Of a DNA stretch of 8,758 nt, positions 6,249-8,758 are shown in pieces. Within the stretch, counting starts at the first letter, position 1, and each line of letters opens with the position of its first letter. A program made the position numbers and the translations under genes. A model generated the notes under the pieces. It saw nothing but the letters and a program-made list of their open reading frames with translations. It searched no databases and had not been told where the DNA came from. Origin of the DNA: Flavobacteriaceae bacterium UBA3179 (GTDB lineage: Bacteria > Bacteroidota > Bacteroidia > Flavobacteriales > Flavobacteriaceae); assembly GCA_002364245.1 (NCBI GenBank), contig DEXR01000050.1, forward strand, positions 111,797 through 120,554. Reading direction: 5' to 3'.

Positions 6249-8138
6249 ATTCTAAGTGTAATGCTGAGCAGTAGCTTAATGGTTGGACAACAAACAATGA
6301 CGCCCGAACTGTTATGGCAAGTAAAACGCTTAAGCGTGATGGGGCTGAATCAAGATGGTTCTACTATCTTCTTCAAGGTAAAAACACCGAATATTGAAGG
6401 GAATGATTTTGACACCAAGTACTTTAAAATGCCTGTTTCGGGAGGTACTATAGTTGAAATTAATGAAGATGCTGTCAATGCAAAGGACAAAAACATTTCA
6501 CCAGATGGCACCTATACATTGTTTGATGAAGAAGTTCACATTGAAGCCATTGAAGGAAAAGATGTGTATAAAAATTTGGAAGAATCTAACGCCTATATTT
6601 TTTCCGATTTAGACATTCGCCATTGGGACAAATGGCAAGATGGTAGCTATAATCACGTTTTTTACAAGCCAACTGGGTATGAAAATGCTACCGGCACCGA
6701 TATTATGCCAAAACAACCGTATCACAGCCCACAACGTCCGTTTGGCGGTGACGAGGATTACATTTGGTCGCCAGACAGCCAAGACATTTATTATGTAAGT
6801 AAGAAATTAAAAGGTAAAAAGTACGCTATCAGCACGAATACCGATATTTACAAATACAATTTAGCGTCTAAAACCACCGAAAATATTACCAAAGACAATA
6901 AGGGTTACGATACTAGTCCGGCGTTTTCATCAAAAGGAGCTTTGGCGTGGTTGCAAATGAAAACCGATGGCTACGAAAGCGATAAAAATGATATTGTTGT
7001 ATTAGAAAATGGAGTAAAGCAAAACCTTACTGGGCAATGGGATGGTACGGTGAGAAGTTTTTTATGGAACAACGACGGAACTGAAGTATATTTTACCGCT
7101 GCTATTGACGGAACCATCCAACTCTTTAAAGTGAACTATCCAGGTAAAAAAAGAATCGCGCCAGTAGTAAAACAACTTTCGAAAGGCCAGTTTGATGTAA
7201 CGAGTATTGTTGCTCAAAAAGACAATACGCTATTGGTTACCAGAACGGATATGAACCATGCTGCTGAAATATTCAGTTTCGATTTAAAAGACAATACGTT
7301 CAAGCAGTTAACGAATATCAACTTAGATTTATACAACAGCATCGACTTACCAAAAGTTGAAAAGCGAACGGTAACCACTACCGACGGAAAAGAAATGTTG
7401 GTTTGGGTTATTTTACCTCCAAATTTTGACGCTTCTAAAAAGTATCCAACCTTATTATACGCACAAGGTGGTCCGCAAGCACCGCTATCACAATTTTATT
7501 CCTACCGTTGGAATTTCCAATTGATGGCTTCGCAAGGATATATTGTTGTAGCGCCTAACCGTCGTGGCATGCCGGGTCACGGTGTGGAATGGAACGAAGC
7601 CATTAGCAAAGATTGGGGCGGACAAGTAATGGACGACTACCTTTCTGCTATTGATGAAATCGCGAAAGAACCGTATGTTGACAACGACCGATTAGGAGCC
7701 GTTGGCGCAAGCTATGGCGGGTATTCGGTATTTTATTTAGCTGGAATCCATAATAACCGATTTAAATCGTTTATCGCTCACGATGGTGTATTCGATACTA
7801 GAAGTATGTACGGTACAACCGAAGAATTATTCTTTGTAAACCACGATTTTGGCGGACCGTATTGGGATAAAAACAATGCAACAACTCAAAAAGTATATAA
7901 TGAGTTTAACCCGATCACCAAGGTATCAAATTGGGACACGCCTATTTTAATTATTCAAGGCGGAAAGGATTATCGTGTACCAATTGAACAAGGCTTAAGC
8001 GCCTATCAAGCTGCACAGCTATTGGGGATAAAAAGCAAATTGCTTTATTTCCCTGAAGAAAACCACTGGATACTTACGCCCCAAAATGCGTTGGTCTGGC
8101 AAAACGAATTCTTCAAGTGGTTAGAAGAAACACTTTAA
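6231..8138 (+). CDS. Exported S9-family serine peptidase (prolyl oligopeptidase superfamily, dipeptidyl peptidase 5-like)
   Basis: A 635-residue secreted peptidase, probably periplasmic, releasing short peptides from the N-termini of oligopeptides. MKKIILILSVMLSSSLMVG is a signal peptide, with likely cleavage before Gln20; no lipobox cysteine is present. Residues about 25-365 form the beta-propeller, with blade-like repeats such as NISPDGTY (88-95), YIWSPDSQDIYYV (177-189) and FLWNNDGTEVYF (277-288). The alpha/beta-hydrolase domain covers about 375-635. The catalytic triad is Ser494 in GASYGGYS, Asp580 in GGKDYRVP and His612 in EENHWIL. TMTPELLWQVKRLS near the mature N-terminus resembles DPP5 and acyl-aminoacyl-peptidase-like enzymes, and the chain is slightly short for that group. 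No typical DPP IV Glu-Glu motif was noticed in the propeller, which favours the S9C/DPP5 side. It ends at a strong terminator and appears monocistronic. S9 membership is certain; exact substrate preference is inferred. Confidence 0.94.
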   Translation: MKKIILILSVMLSSSLMVGQQTMTPELLWQVKRLSVMGLNQDGSTIFFKVKTPNIEGNDFDTKYFKMPVSGGTIVEINEDAVNAKDKNISPDGTYTLFDEEVHIEAIEGKDVYKNLEESNAYIFSDLDIRHWDKWQDGSYNHVFYKPTGYENATGTDIMPKQPYHSPQRPFGGDEDYIWSPDSQDIYYVSKKLKGKKYAISTNTDIYKYNLASKTTENITKDNKGYDTSPAFSSKGALAWLQMKTDGYESDKNDIVVLENGVKQNLTGQWDGTVRSFLWNNDGTEVYFTAAIDGTIQLFKVNYPGKKRIAPVVKQLSKGQFDVTSIVAQKDNTLLVTRTDMNHAAEIFSFDLKDNTFKQLTNINLDLYNSIDLPKVEKRTVTTTDGKEMLVWVILPPNFDASKKYPTLLYAQGGPQAPLSQFYSYRWNFQLMASQGYIVVAPNRRGMPGHGVEWNEAISKDWGGQVMDDYLSAIDEIAKEPYVDNDRLGAVGASYGGYSVFYLAGIHNNRFKSFIAHDGVFDTRSMYGTTEELFFVNHDFGGPYWDKNNATTQKVYNEFNPITKVSNWDTPILIIQGGKDYRVPIEQGLSAYQAAQLLGIKSKLLYFPEENHWILTPQNALVWQNEFFKWLEETL

Positions 8139-8143
8139 TTTTC

Positions 8144-8177
8144 AAATCCCCTTTTCAAGTGAAAAGGGGATTTTTTT
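8144..8177 (+). terminator. Rho-independent terminator of the S9 peptidase gene
   Basis: A perfect 13-bp stem, AAATCCCCTTTTC (8144-8156) with GAAAAGGGGATTT (8161-8173), closes a 4-base AAGT loop and runs into a seven-T tract (8171-8177). It starts 5 bases after the peptidase stop codon. The minus-strand side has only TTT after the stem, so it should act mainly on plus-strand transcripts. Confidence 0.93.
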
Positions 8178-8184
8178 ATATTTT
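8177..8184 (+). promoter_or_regulatory. Weak -7-like element before the zinc-ribbon gene
   Basis: TATATTTT at 8177-8184 matches TAnnTTTG in all fixed positions but the last. It overlaps the end of the terminator T-tract and lies 9 bases before the ATG at 8194. No -33 TTG is seen at the expected distance. In such A/T-rich DNA this may be chance, but some promoter is needed here because the upstream transcript is terminated. Confidence 0.25.
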
Positions 8185-8193
8185 AGATGATTA

Positions 8194-8637
8194 ATGAACC
8201 AAATAATATCATTTCTGAATGGATTGGACGATTATGAGTTAGCATATTTTGCAAAATTCAAACTTCACACCTATATGCAAGACACTCAATTAGAAATTAA
8301 AAGACACCTTAGAAAAAAAGAGCTCACGAAAGAGAAGGTTGATAAACTAATCGCCGCTAATCCAAAAAAAGAAGCTAAAAAAGGGAAAATACGATGCCCT
8401 CGATGTTCATCTGATAAAATTCGGACCGAAAAAGTTGAATGGACAAATACTGTAAACAAAGTTGGATATGAAGATGAAATCGCTTCAATGGATGGATTAA
8501 GTGGAAAAATAATTTATAAAAATCAAGTTATTTGTAATGTTTGTGAATATTGGATTGAAGACCCTAATTTTGAGAAAACAAAAAAATCAATTTGGCATGA
8601 TATAGGGGATGCACTCTTTCACATATTTACCAATTAA
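8194..8637 (+). CDS. Uncharacterised zinc-ribbon protein
   Basis: A 147-residue protein that I do not recognise. The N-terminal half (about 1-60) is charged and probably helical, with Lys/Glu-rich stretches (LEIKRHLRKKELTKEKVDKL). A basic linker (KKEAKKGK, 58-65) leads into a four-cysteine zinc-ribbon: CPRC at 68-71 and CNVC at 114-117, with a 42-residue insert between the pairs that carries little cysteine or histidine. The C-terminus is short (GDALFHIFTN). There is no signal peptide or membrane segment, so it should be cytoplasmic. The ribbon could bind nucleic acid or a protein partner, or be structural only. It follows a strong terminator and so begins a new transcription unit, with the DUF3784 gene 4 bases downstream and probably co-transcribed. 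The start at 8194 is the first ATG giving a long frame; no Shine-Dalgarno is present. Confidence 0.8.
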   Translation: MNQIISFLNGLDDYELAYFAKFKLHTYMQDTQLEIKRHLRKKELTKEKVDKLIAANPKKEAKKGKIRCPRCSSDKIRTEKVEWTNTVNKVGYEDEIASMDGLSGKIIYKNQVICNVCEYWIEDPNFEKTKKSIWHDIGDALFHIFTN

Positions 8638-8641
8638 AAAA

Positions 8642-8758
8642 ATGATCGTAATAGCTATTCTATTTATCATCCTCGGAATACTGATTAAATACGGTAGACT
8701 ATATTTTTTAATAGCTGGGTATAATACCATGTCAAAAGAGGAGAAAGCCAAAATTGAT
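8642..8758 (+). CDS. DUF3784 family small membrane protein (partial, first 39 residues)
   Basis: An open frame from the ATG at 8642 runs without stop to the window edge. It begins with a hydrophobic helix (MIVIAILFIILGILIKYG), followed by a second hydrophobic patch (LYFLIAG) and then GYNTMSKEEKAKID. The GYNTMSKEEKAK segment between membrane helices is the pattern I associate with DUF3784, a family of small proteins of about 100 residues with several membrane helices and no known function. It starts 4 bases after the stop of the zinc-ribbon gene on the same strand, so the two probably form an operon. The 3' end is missing. Family assignment is from memory of the motif and has not been checked by a search. 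Confidence 0.75.
   Translation, partial: MIVIAILFIILGILIKYGRLYFLIAGYNTMSKEEKAKID

Overview
The window looks like chromosomal DNA from a member of the Bacteroidota, most likely a flavobacterium (Flavobacteriaceae). Three observations point that way. The DNA is A+T-rich. Start codons lack Shine-Dalgarno sequences and have A/T-rich leaders instead. Several genes are preceded by the Bacteroidota sigma-factor -7 element TAnnTTTG. The protein types (EpsC-like serine acetyltransferase, S9 peptidase with a short signal peptide, DUF3784 protein) fit the same group. No tRNA, rRNA, CRISPR array, insertion sequence or phage gene was seen.

Layout, left to right. (1) Positions 1-518, minus strand: the N-terminal part of a FAD-dependent disulfide oxidoreductase, cut by the window edge. 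(2) Positions 622-3957, plus strand: mfd, the transcription-repair coupling factor, divergent from the flavoprotein and with a -7 element so close to the ATG that its mRNA may be leaderless. (3) Minus strand: yraN (5709-6071), cysE (4845-5633) and cysM (3959-4843). cysE and cysM are one base apart and encode the two enzymes that turn serine into cysteine; a -7 element precedes cysE. cysM converges on mfd with a single base between the stop codons. (4) Positions 6231-8138, plus strand: an exported S9-family (DPP5-like) peptidase with a -7 element, nested inverted repeats and a 16-bp direct repeat upstream, closed by a strong intrinsic terminator. (5) Positions 8194-8758, plus strand: an unrecognised zinc-ribbon protein followed 4 bases later by the start of a DUF3784 membrane protein, which runs off the window.

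Most of the window is housekeeping: DNA repair, cysteine synthesis, a YraN nuclease-fold protein and extracytoplasmic peptide breakdown. The least explained part is the right end, the zinc-ribbon/DUF3784 pair. I see no clear sign of a new defence or mobile system. The most useful leads are regulatory (leaderless mfd, the repeat-rich peptidase leader, the terminator-free convergent mfd/cysM junction) and the zinc-ribbon/DUF3784 pair. No gene-free stretch exceeds 300 bases; the longest is 6072-6230.
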